A stretch of 64,000 nucleotides of DNA from Chryseobacterium sp. Tr-659 (GCF_011752975.1 NZ_VWWP01000004.1:124001-188000); one strand, 5' to 3'; shown: positions 15,728 to 25,852, counted from the first letter of the stretch. Numbers and translations: made by a program. Notes: generated by a model not told the origin, from the sequence alone.

Positions 15728-16642
15728 CTAATTGAATGATTGTCTGTAACTCAGAGGTGTTTTGTCTGTTTTCTTTTTAAATAGCTTATTAAATGATTGT
15801 GGATGCTCAAATCCTAAGGCATAAGCAACTTCCGATACTGAAAAACGAGTTGTAGTAAGATACTCTTTCGCCTTCTCTATTAGTTTTTCATGGATATGCT
15901 GCTGCCCGTTCAAACCGGTAAGGTTTCGGAGCATATCACTCAGGTAATGAGGAGATAGATTGAGCGATGAAGCCAGAAATTCTACAGTAGGAAGGCCTTT
16001 ATTCAGTGTTTCCTGCCGATTGAAATAATCTTCCAATACCGTATCCATTTTCGCAAGAAGATCATTATTTACTGCTTTTCTCGTGATAAACTGTCTTTTA
16101 TAAAAGCGGTTGCTGTAATTGAGAAGGACATCAATATAAGAGACAATTACGTCCTGGCTAACTTCATCAATGGCTGTATTCAGCTCGTTGGTGATGCTGT
16201 CCAGCAACCCGGTAATGATCATTTTTTCCTGATCGGATAAATGCAGAGCTTCATTCGTGTCATATGAAAAGAAACCGAAGTTTTTAATATTCTTTCCCAA
16301 AGGATAGCTTCTGATAAAATCCGGATGTACCAGTAAAGTGTATCCGCTGTATTCTGCATTTTCATCCGTTGAAAGAATCTGCCCCGGAGCGGTAAACATC
16401 ATTCCGCCTTCATTGAAGTCATAATACCCCTGCCCATATCCCATTTTCCCGTTCACCGAATACTTATACGAGATTTTATAAAAATTCAATACAAAACTTC
16501 TGTTCAGCATTTCTTTATTAATTGTCATTTTTGTATTATCCACGAGACTTACCAATGGGTGAAGCGGTTTGGGGAGCTGCAGAATTTCATGCAGTTCCGA
16601 AATGGATGAGATTTTCAGAGGAGTATAGTCTTTCTTTTCCAT
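15728..16642 (-). CDS. AraC family transcriptional regulator
   Basis: A 304-residue regulator with an N-terminal sensing domain (about 1-180) and a C-terminal AraC double helix-turn-helix (about 200-304). The first helix pair is PTVEFLASSLNLSPHYLSDM and LRNLTGLNGQQHIHEKLIEK; the second is RFSVSEVAYALGFEHPQSFN with LFKKKTDKTPLSYR. It lies 77 bp downstream of the SDR gene on the same strand, and such AraC/SDR pairs are frequent in Flavobacteriales. The likely reading is that it regulates the SDR operon. The inducer is unknown. Confidence 0.85.
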   Translation of the reverse strand: MEKKDYTPLKISSISELHEILQLPKPLHPLVSLVDNTKMTINKEMLNRSFVLNFYKISYKYSVNGKMGYGQGYYDFNEGGMMFTAPGQILSTDENAEYSGYTLLVHPDFIRSYPLGKNIKNFGFFSYDTNEALHLSDQEKMIITGLLDSITNELNTAIDEVSQDVIVSYIDVLLNYSNRFYKRQFITRKAVNNDLLAKMDTVLEDYFNRQETLNKGLPTVEFLASSLNLSPHYLSDMLRNLTGLNGQQHIHEKLIEKAKEYLTTTRFSVSEVAYALGFEHPQSFNKLFKKKTDKTPLSYRQSFN

Positions 16643-16719
16643 GATATAAAATTAATAAAATATCCAGTGAAAAAGACAGCATAAAAACATGTGTTTCATG
16701 CTGCCTTTCAACATAGCAA

Positions 16720-17517
16720 TTAGATGAATTGTTTTCCAAATTGTTCCCTGAAAGCTTCGTCTCCCAGCTCCACACGCTGTGCATATAAAGCTCTGGCATC
16801 TTCTCCGGCTACATATCTCAGCTGTTTTTTACCATCGGTTGCAGCCTCATAAACCACTTCTGCAATCTGTTCTGGTGTAGAAGCAGCATCCATCATTCCA
16901 TCCATCTTAGAAAATAAAGCATTAGTCATTTCTTCATAAGCCGGACTAGATGCGGAATCCAGTGAACGGCTTACAAAATCTGTCTTGATTCCACCCGGAG
17001 AAACTGTTTTAATGTCTATCCCAAATTTGTTAAGCTCAAAAGCAAGGCTCTCACTCCATCCTTCCAGTGCCCATTTTGTAGCATGATAGGTAGATCCTAA
17101 TGGAAAAGCAATCAGACCTCCGATAGAGGTTGTAGAAATGAACAGTCCATTTTGTTTTTCTCTGAAATAAGGAATAAACGCCTGAGTAACGCGGATAACA
17201 CCCAATAAATTCGTATTAAGCTGTTTTACGATCTGATCATCTGTTAATGCTTCCAAAGGCCCGATAAGACCATATCCTGCATTATTATATACCACATCGA
17301 TATTACCCAGGTCAAGAGCTCTATGAACGGTTGATTTGATCTGTTCCGGATTGGTAACATCCAAAGGAAGTACAGTTACATTTTCTAAAGAAGAAAGATC
17401 CGCAGCTGCTTCAGGATTTCTCATCGTAGCAATTACTCTCCATCCGTTCTTTTGAAATAATTGAGCAGCCGCTTTTCCTAATCCTGTAGAAGCACCTGTT
17501 ATAAAAATTGTTTTCAT
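16720..17517 (-). CDS. Short-chain dehydrogenase/reductase
   Basis: A 265-residue classical SDR. It has the cofactor loop TGASTGLGKAAA (about 6-17), the DVTN motif near 57, NNAGYG near 84, catalytic Ser in STTSIGG, and YHATK (Tyr and Lys catalytic) near 150. The substrate pocket near VSPGGIKTDF is typical of NADP-dependent YusZ-like oxidoreductases. ATG 17517 gives the standard MKTIFITGASTG start; an upstream ATG at 17544 adds nine unrelated residues. The substrate is unknown. The AraC regulator follows on the same strand. Confidence 0.85.
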   Translation of the reverse strand: MKTIFITGASTGLGKAAAQLFQKNGWRVIATMRNPEAAADLSSLENVTVLPLDVTNPEQIKSTVHRALDLGNIDVVYNNAGYGLIGPLEALTDDQIVKQLNTNLLGVIRVTQAFIPYFREKQNGLFISTTSIGGLIAFPLGSTYHATKWALEGWSESLAFELNKFGIDIKTVSPGGIKTDFVSRSLDSASSPAYEEMTNALFSKMDGMMDAASTPEQIAEVVYEAATDGKKQLRYVAGEDARALYAQRVELGDEAFREQFGKQFI

Positions 17518-17638
17518 TTTTCTTTGTTTAAAATTACAGGACAAAGTTCAGCATCCGGGAAAAGATAAGAGTTGCCAAAATGGGGTAAGGTGTATCCAAA
17601 ACGGATTGATATAAAATAAATCACATTCAATCAAAAAA

Positions 17639-17671
17639 AATCCTTTAGTTGATTATTTCGACTAAAGGATT
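17639..17671 (-). terminator. Terminator of catalase gene
   Basis: An 11-bp perfect stem AATCCTTTAGT (17639-17649) / ACTAAAGGATT (17661-17671) with an 11-nt loop. On the minus strand it is followed by a T-tract, 68 bp after the catalase stop. Confidence 0.7.
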
Positions 17672-17738
17672 CACTCCGGGAATACATATGGCGACTTCCC
17701 AAAGCTAAAAATCAATATATAATATAATAAACGTTTCT

Positions 17739-19235
17739 TTAAATAGTATCTGCGGTAACCTTTTTCATTTCATATCCCTCATAATCAAATACTTCAGAAA
17801 TAGACAATCCAAGTGCTCTGCTTACTCCCTCCCCATATGCAGGATCTGCCCGATAACAATTCCTGATATGACGAATTTGTATAAACTTTTGGGCATCTCC
17901 CACTGCTTCTGCCGTGTTTTTAAATAAAATTTCTTTTTGTTGGTCAGACATCAGCCTGAAAAGATTTCCGGGTTGAGAATAATAATCATTATCTTCACGA
18001 TGATCCCAATGCCCCGCATCGCCATGGATCGTTAAAGGAGGCTCACTAAAGTCATGCTGCTCCTTCCACTGATCAAAACTATTAGGCTCATATCCTATTG
18101 TACTTCCAAAATTACCATCTGTTCTCATTGCCCCATCTCTATGATAAGACTGATAAGGACATTTAGGAGCATTTACAGGAATCTGATGGTGATTAACACC
18201 TAATCGGTAACGTTGGGTATCTCCATAAGAGAATAAACGTCCCTGAAGCATTTTATCCGGTGAAAAACTGATTCCCGGAACCACAGAAGCAGGATTAAAA
18301 GCAGCTTGTTCAACCTCCGCAAAATAGTTGGATGGATTTCTGTTGAGTACAAGCTCTCCTACCGGAATAAGAGGATAATCTCCATGAGGCCAGACTTTTG
18401 TTAAATCGAATGGATTGATGTGATAGTTTGCTGCATCTTTTTCTTCCATAATCTGGACATACATTGTCCACTTAGGAAAATGGCCTTCCTCAATATTTTC
18501 ATAAAGATCCTTCTGATGACTTTCCCGATCTGTACCAATGATTGCTTTCGCTTCTTCGTTGCTCATATTTTGGACACCCTGCTGTGTCTTAAAATGAAAC
18601 TTCACCCAAAACCGGGTATTTTCATCATTAATAAAACTGAAAGTATGGCTTCCAAAACCGTCCATATGCCTGTATGATCTGGGGATACCACGATCACTCA
18701 TAGTAATAGTAACCTGGTGGAGAGATTCCGGTAATAAAGTCCAGAAATCCCAATTGTTATCTGCACTTCTAAGATTGGTTCGGGGATCTCTTTTCACCGC
18801 ATGATTTAAATCCGGAAACTTTAGCGGATCACGAAGAAAGAAAACAGGTGTATTATTTCCTACAAGATCCCAGTTTCCTTCTTCTGTATAGAATTTTATG
18901 GCAAAACCTCTGATATCTCTTTCCGCATCTGCCGCTCCTCTTTCACCTGCCACCGTAGAAAAACGGACAAATAAAGGAGTTTCCTTTCCAATAGCTTCAA
19001 AGACTTTTGCTTTTGTATATTGGGTAATATCATGAGTGACCCTGAAAACACCGTAAGCTCCTGATCCTTTAGCATGCATTCTACGCTCAGGAATTACCTC
19101 ACGGTCAAAATGTGCCATTTTTTCTAAAAACCAGATGTCTTGTAATAAAGCCGGACCACGCCTTCCTGCGGTCATGATATTCTGATTGTCTGACACAGGA
19201 GCTCCGGTTCGATTGGTTAATTTATTTTCGTTCAT
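17739..19235 (-). CDS. katA: Catalase (monofunctional haem, small-subunit clade)
   Basis: A 498-residue haem catalase that dismutates hydrogen peroxide. Active-site His lies in [12 protein letters not shown] (about 52-63), the distal Asn in [27 protein letters not shown] precedes it, and the proximal haem ligand Tyr lies in [15 protein letters not shown] (near 340). Length and lack of a C-terminal flavodoxin domain place it in the small-subunit group. ATG 19235 ([19 protein letters not shown]) matches family starts; ATG 19256 adds seven residues. A perfect -7 box TAATTTTG (minus, 19261-19254) lies just upstream, without a clear TTG. Confidence 0.95.
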   Translation of the reverse strand: MNENKLTNRTGAPVSDNQNIMTAGRRGPALLQDIWFLEKMAHFDREVIPERRMHAKGSGAYGVFRVTHDITQYTKAKVFEAIGKETPLFVRFSTVAGERGAADAERDIRGFAIKFYTEEGNWDLVGNNTPVFFLRDPLKFPDLNHAVKRDPRTNLRSADNNWDFWTLLPESLHQVTITMSDRGIPRSYRHMDGFGSHTFSFINDENTRFWVKFHFKTQQGVQNMSNEEAKAIIGTDRESHQKDLYENIEEGHFPKWTMYVQIMEEKDAANYHINPFDLTKVWPHGDYPLIPVGELVLNRNPSNYFAEVEQAAFNPASVVPGISFSPDKMLQGRLFSYGDTQRYRLGVNHHQIPVNAPKCPYQSYHRDGAMRTDGNFGSTIGYEPNSFDQWKEQHDFSEPPLTIHGDAGHWDHREDNDYYSQPGNLFRLMSDQQKEILFKNTAEAVGDAQKFIQIRHIRNCYRADPAYGEGVSRALGLSISEVFDYEGYEMKKVTADTI

Positions 19236-19378
19236 ATTGTATAATTTATAATCCAAAATTATCAGATTAATACACTATCAGAATCATCCAGTTTAGATAA
19301 AAAAAAGCAGTCCAAAAAAGTAGTGATTCCATGTACTTTCTAAAATAGTCTTAGGTCTCTTCATTCATTTGTTTTTTG

Positions 19379-19386
19379 TAAGTTTG
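19379..19386 (+). promoter_or_regulatory. -7 box of SNF2 helicase gene
   Basis: TAAGTTTG, a perfect -7 element, 15 bp before ATG 19402. No clear TTG is present at the normal distance. It implies a very short leader and rules out the upstream in-frame start at 19369. Confidence 0.4.
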
Positions 19387-19401
19387 CCGGTATCAATTGT
19401 T

Positions 19402-22400
19402 ATGGCAGAATATATTCTTGAAGACATCAATATCAGCACACTTTCCGTATATGACCTGTTGAAGCATACTGCAGAGAGTTCATTTGTTGGAATCAGGGAT
19501 TTCAGTGATATCTATCCCGTTGCCATTGAAAATAATACCGGTATTTTTACCAAACAATCTTTACAGGAATTTCCAGTTGTCAGCATCAGTAAGATTAACA
19601 GCTCATTGCTCTGCTCCTGCACGTGTGACCATTCTAAAAACCAGCTTTGTTCCCATCAGGCAGAGATCATTCATTGCATTATAGAAGAGAAGAATTTCCG
19701 CATCTTTTTTGATGATATGCTGCGCAGAAAAACATTACTTTCCAAAGCAAAAGGATATGGATTGGAGAATGAACCCGATCTTGACACTTATTTTCAGCTG
19801 GAATACATTGACGGGAAAATTGAGATACAACCCAAGATTAAAGAAATGCTTCCTGTAGATGATGTGATCTTTCAAAAGGATCTTCTTCCGCAAATTCCGT
19901 CTAAACTGGAAGAACTAGCCCTACTGGAAACAAGCAGAAAGCAGATTCTGGTTATTGGAAAACATCGTTATTACAACCATCTGATGTTCTCACTTATGGA
20001 AGCTGAAACAACCCAGACAGCAAAACTCAAAAATCCGATAACCCCGGTTGATGCCATGCAGCTGATCTGGAAAGCAGAAAAACCTTCCGATATTAAATTT
20101 TATACGGCCATTAACTCTTTTCAGACAAACTACAATGAAGAGTATAATACTGCAGAACTTGAAGCTCTAAAAATTATTGTACAGAATCCTCTGGAGCTGG
20201 ATGTCTATTATCATGATCGAAATATTGGAGAAACAATTTCTTCAAAGTCTCTTTCACGTGTTGAATTAAACACTTTAGATGCCGAAGTACAACTATCTGT
20301 ATTTAAGAAAGATCCTTTTTATGAAATAACGGGAGAACTGCAGTTTAACGACATATCCGTTCCTTTTAAAAATGTAATTCTTCGAAATGAATATTTTGTT
20401 TATAACCGCAACATTTTCAGCTTTGTAGAACATCCTGATATGCTCAGAATCATCAGGTTTTTTAAATCTAATAATGAAATTTTACTGATACATTCTTCAA
20501 AATACGAGGAATTCATGAAGAACATCCTCTTTAATCTTGAGGAGCGTATTCATATTAATTACAGCTACATACAGCCTGCAACAAAAGTACAGCTTGAATA
20601 TAAAAATTATAACACGGAAAAGGTTGTCTATCTTCGTCAGCAGGAAAATTATATAGGAATTACTCCTGTAATGAAATACGGAGATGTGGAAGTTCCGGTC
20701 TATTCCCGCAAACAGATTTTTGATACGGATCAAAATGGAAATCTGTTCAAAATAGAAAGGGATGATTCAGCAGAAGCTCGTTTGACTTCTCTGATTATGC
20801 ATCAACATCCTGATTTTGAAGATCAGATGGATGGATATCAGTATTTCTATCTTCACAGAGATAAGTTCATGGATAACAACTGGTTTCTCGAAGCATTTGA
20901 GGTCTGGAGAAATGAAGGTGTAACAATCCTGGGTTTTAGTGAATTAAAAAACAATAAATTAAACCCTCATCGCGCTAAAATCAACATTCAGATTACCAGT
21001 GGACTGGATTGGTTCAATGCCAAATTAAAGGTAGGATTCGGACAGAAAGAAGCTGCTTTAAAACAGCTTCACAGAGCGATCCGCAATAAGAGTAAATTTG
21101 TACAGCTGGACGACGGAACCCTGGGAATCCTCCCTGATGAATGGATAGAAAAGATCTCAGCTTATTTTAAGGCAGGAGAAATTGATGAAGAACTGCTGAA
21201 AATTCCGAAAATCAATTTTACGGAAATTTCTTCACTTTTTGAAAAAGACATTCTCAGCAAGGAAGTTCAGGATGAAATTTCATCTTATTCTTCTCAGTTT
21301 TCAACTAGTAAAAACATTCCTGAAATCAAAATTCCTGCAGAGCTCAATGCTGAATTAAGAGATTACCAGCACGAAGGCCTAAACTGGCTTAATTTTCTGG
21401 ATGGGTTCAATTTCGGAGGATGTCTTGCGGATGATATGGGCTTGGGAAAAACAATTCAAATTATTGCTTTTATTCTTTCACAGAGAGAAAAACTGGGACA
21501 TACCACCAATCTCGTTGTAGTTCCTACTTCCCTGCTTTTCAACTGGCAGGAAGAAATTAAAAAGTTTGCGCCTTCTCTAAAAGTACGTCTCCATTATGGG
21601 GCAGACAGGCCTAAAACCACAGCTCATATGCCCGATTATGAGATTGTTCTTACCACGTATGGAATGCTGCTTTCCGACATCAGATTCCTGAAAACATTTA
21701 AATTCAATTACATTTTTCTGGATGAATCCCAGACCATTAAGAATCCGAATTCAGAAAGGTATAAAGCTGCACGTCTGCTCCAATCGAGAAACAGAATTGT
21801 ATTAACCGGAACACCGGTTGAAAACAGCACTTTTGATCTTTATAGCCAGCTTTCTTTTGCCTGCCCGGGACTATTGGGAAGCAAACAATATTTTAAAGAT
21901 ATTTATGCGATTCCGATTGATAAATTTGAATACAGTAAACGTGCTTTGGAACTTCAGCAAAAGATAAAACCTTTTATTCTAAGAAGAACCAAGAAACAGG
22001 TCGCGAAAGAGCTTCCTGAAAAAACAGAGACGGTGATCTATTGTGAAATGAATGCCGAACAGCGCCGTATTTATGATGCTTATGAAAAGGAACTCCGGGA
22101 GTTTATTGCTTCTAATAATGACGATGAGCTTAATGACAACAGTATGCATGTCCTTACCGGCCTTACGCGGCTCAGACAGATCTGTAACTCACCGATACTT
22201 CTGAAAGAGGGATATTCCGGCGAAAATGCCGTAAAAATTGAAATTCTGACCGAACAGATCCTTGGGAAATCAAAAGACCATAAAATCCTTGTTTTTTCAC
22301 AGTTTGTGGGTATGCTGGACCTTGTAAAAGCCGAATTGCAACGCCATGATATTCAGTTTGAATATCTTACCGGACAGACTAAAGACAGAGGTGAAAAGGT

Positions 22401-22746
22401 AGCTAATTTCCAGAAAAATGATGGCATCCGGGTATTCCTGATCAGCTTAAAAGCCGGCGGTGTAGGGCTTAATCTTACCCAGGCAGATTATATTTATCTT
22501 GTAGACCCGTGGTGGAATCCCGCTACTGAAAACCAAGCTATTGACCGCAGTTACCGTATCGGGCAAACCAAAAATGTTATCGCCGTACGTATGATCTGCT
22601 CCAATACAGTGGAAGAAAAAATTATGACACTTCAGAAAAAGAAAAAACAACTGGCCCAAAACCTCCTTAAAACAGATGGAACCAGGTTTCAGGGATTCTC
22701 AAAGCAAGATCTTATGGATTTACTGGAGCCCGGATCTGAATCTTAA
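19402..22746 (+). CDS. SWIM/SNF2-family helicase
   Basis: A 1114-residue Swi2/Snf2 ATPase. An N-terminal SWIM zinc motif (CSCTCDHSKNQLCSH, about 70-85) is followed by a long middle region. The motor has Walker A DDMGLGKTIQ near 680, motif II LDESQTIKN, VLTGTPVENS, and C-terminal motifs GGVGLNLTQAD, DPWWNPATENQAIDRSYRIGQ. Such proteins remodel or translocate on double-stranded DNA; the bacterial role is unsettled (RapA-like or repair). Motif II is DESQ rather than DEAH, usual in this branch. ATG 19402 is chosen because a -7 box sits at 19379-19386, leaving the earlier ATG 19369 outside the transcript. Confidence 0.9.
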   Translation: MAEYILEDINISTLSVYDLLKHTAESSFVGIRDFSDIYPVAIENNTGIFTKQSLQEFPVVSISKINSSLLCSCTCDHSKNQLCSHQAEIIHCIIEEKNFRIFFDDMLRRKTLLSKAKGYGLENEPDLDTYFQLEYIDGKIEIQPKIKEMLPVDDVIFQKDLLPQIPSKLEELALLETSRKQILVIGKHRYYNHLMFSLMEAETTQTAKLKNPITPVDAMQLIWKAEKPSDIKFYTAINSFQTNYNEEYNTAELEALKIIVQNPLELDVYYHDRNIGETISSKSLSRVELNTLDAEVQLSVFKKDPFYEITGELQFNDISVPFKNVILRNEYFVYNRNIFSFVEHPDMLRIIRFFKSNNEILLIHSSKYEEFMKNILFNLEERIHINYSYIQPATKVQLEYKNYNTEKVVYLRQQENYIGITPVMKYGDVEVPVYSRKQIFDTDQNGNLFKIERDDSAEARLTSLIMHQHPDFEDQMDGYQYFYLHRDKFMDNNWFLEAFEVWRNEGVTILGFSELKNNKLNPHRAKINIQITSGLDWFNAKLKVGFGQKEAALKQLHRAIRNKSKFVQLDDGTLGILPDEWIEKISAYFKAGEIDEELLKIPKINFTEISSLFEKDILSKEVQDEISSYSSQFSTSKNIPEIKIPAELNAELRDYQHEGLNWLNFLDGFNFGGCLADDMGLGKTIQIIAFILSQREKLGHTTNLVVVPTSLLFNWQEEIKKFAPSLKVRLHYGADRPKTTAHMPDYEIVLTTYGMLLSDIRFLKTFKFNYIFLDESQTIKNPNSERYKAARLLQSRNRIVLTGTPVENSTFDLYSQLSFACPGLLGSKQYFKDIYAIPIDKFEYSKRALELQQKIKPFILRRTKKQVAKELPEKTETVIYCEMNAEQRRIYDAYEKELREFIASNNDDELNDNSMHVLTGLTRLRQICNSPILLKEGYSGENAVKIEILTEQILGKSKDHKILVFSQFVGMLDLVKAELQRHDIQFEYLTGQTKDRGEKVANFQKNDGIRVFLISLKAGGVGLNLTQADYIYLVDPWWNPATENQAIDRSYRIGQTKNVIAVRMICSNTVEEKIMTLQKKKKQLAQNLLKTDGTRFQGFSKQDLMDLLEPGSES

Positions 22747-22883
22747 AAAAAATGTCTTAAAATCCTGCTATTTGGTATTGCTATTCTCATCATTTAAAAA
22801 ATCTCACGAAGCATTTTTTTTCATTTCATCCCGTTAAGATAATAACTTTTTAAAATGATCTCCTGAATGGTTAAAAAATAAAA

Positions 22884-22911
22884 AACCGACAGAGATATAG
22901 ACCTGCCGGTT
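22884..22911 (-). terminator. Terminator of GEVED/T9SS gene
   Basis: A 9-bp stem AACCGACAG (22884-22892) / CTGCCGGTT (22903-22911) with one mismatch and a 10-nt loop. Read on the minus strand, a T-rich run follows. It is 41 bp after the stop of the 22952-23752 gene. Confidence 0.6.
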
Positions 22912-22951
22912 AAAAAAACAAAAATTGATATGGATATGATTAGATATGTGT

Positions 22952-23752
22952 TTATTTTTTGATAATCTTTTCAGTGATTATTTTTTGATCTTTTGTCTGG
23001 ATCTGAATCAGATAAGTTCCCGGAATCAGATTTTCCATATTAACTGTCATTGAGCTGCCTTCAAGTATTTTCTGGCCAGCCATATTGTAAAGCTCATATT
23101 TGCTAAATCCTTCTTTTATTATCACTGTTATTAAGCTTGTTGCAGGATTTGGATACAGTTTTACTTTAACTGATGAATCTTTGGATATCTCTTTTGTTGA
23201 AAGATTCTCCGGCTGTACATTGATCGTATAGTCTTCAGCCTGCCCCGCTCTTAAACCTGTATCACAAGCCGTCTGAATTGAACTCGGAGCATTAGGATTT
23301 GAATATGCCGCCACATTACTGTTTTTAAGAACCCTCATTCTTGTTGTACCTGCAGAAGCATTTGCAGGAACTGTAATGTTTCCGTTTATAGTAAATGCGT
23401 TGGCAGGTGTTGCAGCTTCCAGCCTTCCGATATAAAAACTTTCTCCTGCATCATTAAAGCTCCCGTTTCCATTGAAGTCTATAAAAACCATAACATCACT
23501 TGGAAATGTTCCGGATGGTCCTTTTACAGAGATAGGATATGAATTTCCTGACTGCAGAGATGTAGACAGAGATGTAAAATCCTCATAGGTCTGAGTTGTT
23601 CCGGATTGAAACGGAGATGTATTATTAATGTTACCAAAAGTGACATTGGTAATCATATTGCTATCTGCTCCGTACTGGAAAGTGGGCTGACAGTATTGTG
23701 CATCCATCAGTGAACAAAGAGCAACAGCAGAAAGAGTAGTTATTTTTTTCAT
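22952..23752 (-). CDS. GEVED-domain secreted protein with T9SS sorting tail
   Basis: A 266-residue exported protein with signal peptide MKKITTLSAVALCSLMDAQ. A GEVED domain (about 35-180) contains VMVFIDFNGNGSFNDAGESF, GTTRMRVLKNSN and RAGQAEDYTINV. The C-terminal type A T9SS sorting domain (about 190-266) has VKLYPNPATSLITVIIKEG, KYELYNMAGQKILEGS, NLIPGTYLIQIQTKDQKII and a final KIIKK. GEVED modules are usually appended to metallopeptidases or adhesins; here the protein is little more than GEVED plus the sorting tail, so a binding or structural role on the surface is likely. It is a single gene with a terminator. Confidence 0.85.
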   Translation of the reverse strand: MKKITTLSAVALCSLMDAQYCQPTFQYGADSNMITNVTFGNINNTSPFQSGTTQTYEDFTSLSTSLQSGNSYPISVKGPSGTFPSDVMVFIDFNGNGSFNDAGESFYIGRLEAATPANAFTINGNITVPANASAGTTRMRVLKNSNVAAYSNPNAPSSIQTACDTGLRAGQAEDYTINVQPENLSTKEISKDSSVKVKLYPNPATSLITVIIKEGFSKYELYNMAGQKILEGSSMTVNMENLIPGTYLIQIQTKDQKIITEKIIKK

Positions 23753-24001
23753 TGGGTTCTTAATTTCATTGGGACAAATTTATATTTATTTAGAATCAAT
23801 AAAAATAAGAATGTAATGATTTTTATCAGTTTATTAAGATTTTAAATGATTTACCAGTTATAAAATTATCATTAATTGTTTTTAAAAGAGATATAATCAA
23901 TAACTTATATATACCAGCAACCGCTACCCCGAATGTACAATTTGGAATAGCGGTTGTTGATACAATTTAAATCTTCTAAAAAATCATATCCTATAAATCT
24001 C

Positions 24002-25177
24002 TTATTTCAGATTTTCAATCAGAATAGCTGAAGCTCCTCCACCGCCATTACAAATCGCGGCAATACCGTATTTCCCTTTTTCCTGATGAAGAACATTAAC
24101 CAGCGTCGAGATTATCCTTGCTCCTGAAGCTCCGATCGGATGTCCTAATGCAACAGCACCACCATAAACATTCACTTTATTGATATCATATCCCAGTATC
24201 TGCTGATTAGACAGAATCACTGAGGAATATGCCTCATTGATTTCAAAAAAATCAATGTCAGACAAACTCAGCCCTGTCTGTTTCAATAATTTATTAACTG
24301 CAATGGAAGGAGAAGTGGTAAACCATTCCGGGGATTGGGCAGCATCAGCGTACGCAATAATTCTGGCCAGTGGCAGAAGATGATACTGCTTCAAGGCTTC
24401 TGAAGATGCCAATAATATTGCAGCCGCACCATCATTCAGATTGCTTGAATTGGCAGCTGTCAGTGAGCCATCTGCTTCAAAAGCAGGTTTTAATAACGAA
24501 ATCTTTTCTGGAATCAGCTTATCAATGTCTTCATCTTTATCTACGATTGCTATTCCTTTCTTTTCTTGAACAGATATGCTTATTAATTCATTTTTCATCT
24601 TACCTTTCAAAGCAGCATCCTGAGCTCTTTGATAAGACAGCAGAGCATATTCATCCAGTTGTTGTCTTGTAAGTCCGTATTTCTTTACACCCAGTTCAGC
24701 CGCGCTTCCCATATGGAAATCATTATATACGTCCCATAAACCATCTTTAATCAATCCATCCGTAAGACTTGTGTCACCAAGCTTTTTACCCTGGCGGAGG
24801 TAGGCATAATGAGGTACATTACTCATACTTTCCATACCACCGGTCATGACAATATGCTCCAATCCAAGCTGAATCTGCTGCGCACCGATCATTGTGGCTT
24901 TCATCCCTGATGCACAAACCTTATTGACCGTTGTTGCATCTTTATCAACAGGGATTTTGGAAAAAATAGCAGCTTGGCGTGCCGGTGACTGCCCTATTCC
25001 GGCACTTAAAACATTCCCCATATACACACTGTCTATATTTTCCGGGGCCAAATGTACACTTTCGTATACATCTTGTATTGTAATTGCTCCTAATTGTGGA
25101 GCTGAAAATCCTGATAGACTGCCCATAAACCCTCCGATAGGTGTTCGTTTAGCAGCAACAATAAATACTTCTTTCAT
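24002..25177 (-). CDS. Acetyl-CoA C-acyltransferase (thiolase)
   Basis: A 391-residue thiolase that joins or cleaves acyl-CoA units (acetyl-CoA acetyltransferase or 3-ketoacyl-CoA thiolase). The acylated Cys lies in NKVCASGMKA (near 88), the His in GHPIGASGAR (near 346) and the second Cys in AICNGGGGAS (near 376). GGMESMSNVP and NGGGGA are typical of the degradative/acetoacetyl group. It has two identical 16-bp operator-like palindromes around its promoter, so it is probably repressed by a TetR-type regulator outside the window. No other beta-oxidation gene is adjacent, which is unusual. Confidence 0.9.
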   Translation of the reverse strand: MKEVFIVAAKRTPIGGFMGSLSGFSAPQLGAITIQDVYESVHLAPENIDSVYMGNVLSAGIGQSPARQAAIFSKIPVDKDATTVNKVCASGMKATMIGAQQIQLGLEHIVMTGGMESMSNVPHYAYLRQGKKLGDTSLTDGLIKDGLWDVYNDFHMGSAAELGVKKYGLTRQQLDEYALLSYQRAQDAALKGKMKNELISISVQEKKGIAIVDKDEDIDKLIPEKISLLKPAFEADGSLTAANSSNLNDGAAAILLASSEALKQYHLLPLARIIAYADAAQSPEWFTTSPSIAVNKLLKQTGLSLSDIDFFEINEAYSSVILSNQQILGYDINKVNVYGGAVALGHPIGASGARIISTLVNVLHQEKGKYGIAAICNGGGGASAILIENLK

Positions 25178-25193
25178 AGGTCATTAAATTAAA

Positions 25194-25209
25194 TATACCA
25201 ATCGGTATA
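25194..25209. promoter_or_regulatory. Operator copy 1, thiolase leader
   Basis: TATACCAATCGGTATA, with 6-bp inverted arms TATACC/GGTATA around AATC, lying 17 bp before the thiolase start. An identical copy lies at 25273-25288. This form is typical of TetR-family sites. It is in the 5' leader, downstream of the -7 box. Confidence 0.6.
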
Positions 25210-25257
25210 ATACTGTTTAGAAATAATTACACTTTAAAATTATAAAGTACTGAAAAA

Positions 25258-25265
25258 CAAAGATA
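25258..25265 (-). promoter_or_regulatory. -7 box of thiolase gene
   Basis: Minus-strand TATCTTTG (25265-25258), a perfect -7 element, lying between the two operator copies. It predicts a transcript start near 25252 and a leader of about 75 nt that contains operator copy 1. Confidence 0.4.
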
Positions 25266-25272
25266 ATCAAAA

Positions 25273-25288
25273 TATACCAATCGGTATA
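25273..25288. promoter_or_regulatory. Operator copy 2, thiolase promoter
   Basis: The second exact copy of TATACCAATCGGTATA. It starts 7 bp upstream (minus-strand sense) of the -7 box, within the region polymerase must contact. Centres of the two copies are 79 bp apart, compatible with cooperative or looping repression. Confidence 0.6.
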
Positions 25289-25338
25289 TTTTTTACAATA
25301 AAAAATATCTTACTTTTTACTGTAAGATATTTTTGTTT

Positions 25339-25839
25339 TTATTCTCTGCTTAACTGATCAAGTTTCTTCAGTAAAGCAGGCATCCTGAAAGCGCCATTCA
25401 TCTGCTCTACATGTGTTTTAACATCATCCACTTCTATTCCCACTGCTGTTACAAAAAGCGGAGTTTTACTTTCTCCACGTAATACATTCCTTCTTCTGGA
25501 ATCTGGAGTTGTAAATTCATTTTTAGCAATTCCTACAACAGGGTATTTTTTATCCAGAGCATTATATAAATAACCTCCCAAGCCGATCTTTCCATCATTA
25601 TCAAGGGTAACATATCCGTCAACAATGATAATATCTCCTTCTTGTAATACTATTTTCTTTAGTAGGCTCAAAATACAGGGTAATTCTCTTTTGTAGAATG
25701 CGCCACTTTCATACTCTGAGGTAACAGGGATTTGTTCTACAAAAATTTCCACTTCTTTTTCAGAGGTCCAGTTTTCAAATGCTATACACACGGTATTGGC
25801 ATACTCCTCATAATAGTAAGTATCAAATGCGTAAATCAT
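25339..25839 (-). CDS. Endonuclease V-like protein
   Basis: A 166-residue protein matching the short endonuclease V (Nfi) group found in Flavobacteriales. It shows an N-terminal AFDTYYYEEYANTVCIAFENW with the metal-site Asp, a central IIIVDGYVTLDNDGKIGLGG, and PVVGIAKNEFTTPD with the conserved Lys. These enzymes nick DNA next to deaminated bases such as inosine. The protein is shorter than E. coli Nfi and the VDG(H) motif is VDGYV, so activity is an inference. ATG 25839 is used; an ORF from 25902 would overlap the preceding VOC gene by 50 bp in another frame. The gap to that gene is 13 bp, so they form an operon. Confidence 0.7.
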   Translation of the reverse strand: MIYAFDTYYYEEYANTVCIAFENWTSEKEVEIFVEQIPVTSEYESGAFYKRELPCILSLLKKIVLQEGDIIIVDGYVTLDNDGKIGLGGYLYNALDKKYPVVGIAKNEFTTPDSRRRNVLRGESKTPLFVTAVGIEVDDVKTHVEQMNGAFRMPALLKKLDQLSRE

Positions 25840-25852
25840 ATTTTCTTTTTCA

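Noticed and set aside
19369..19401. Upstream start of the SNF2 helicase resembling a signal peptide
   Set aside because: It lies before the predicted -7 box (19379-19386); a cytoplasmic DNA motor should have no signal peptide.
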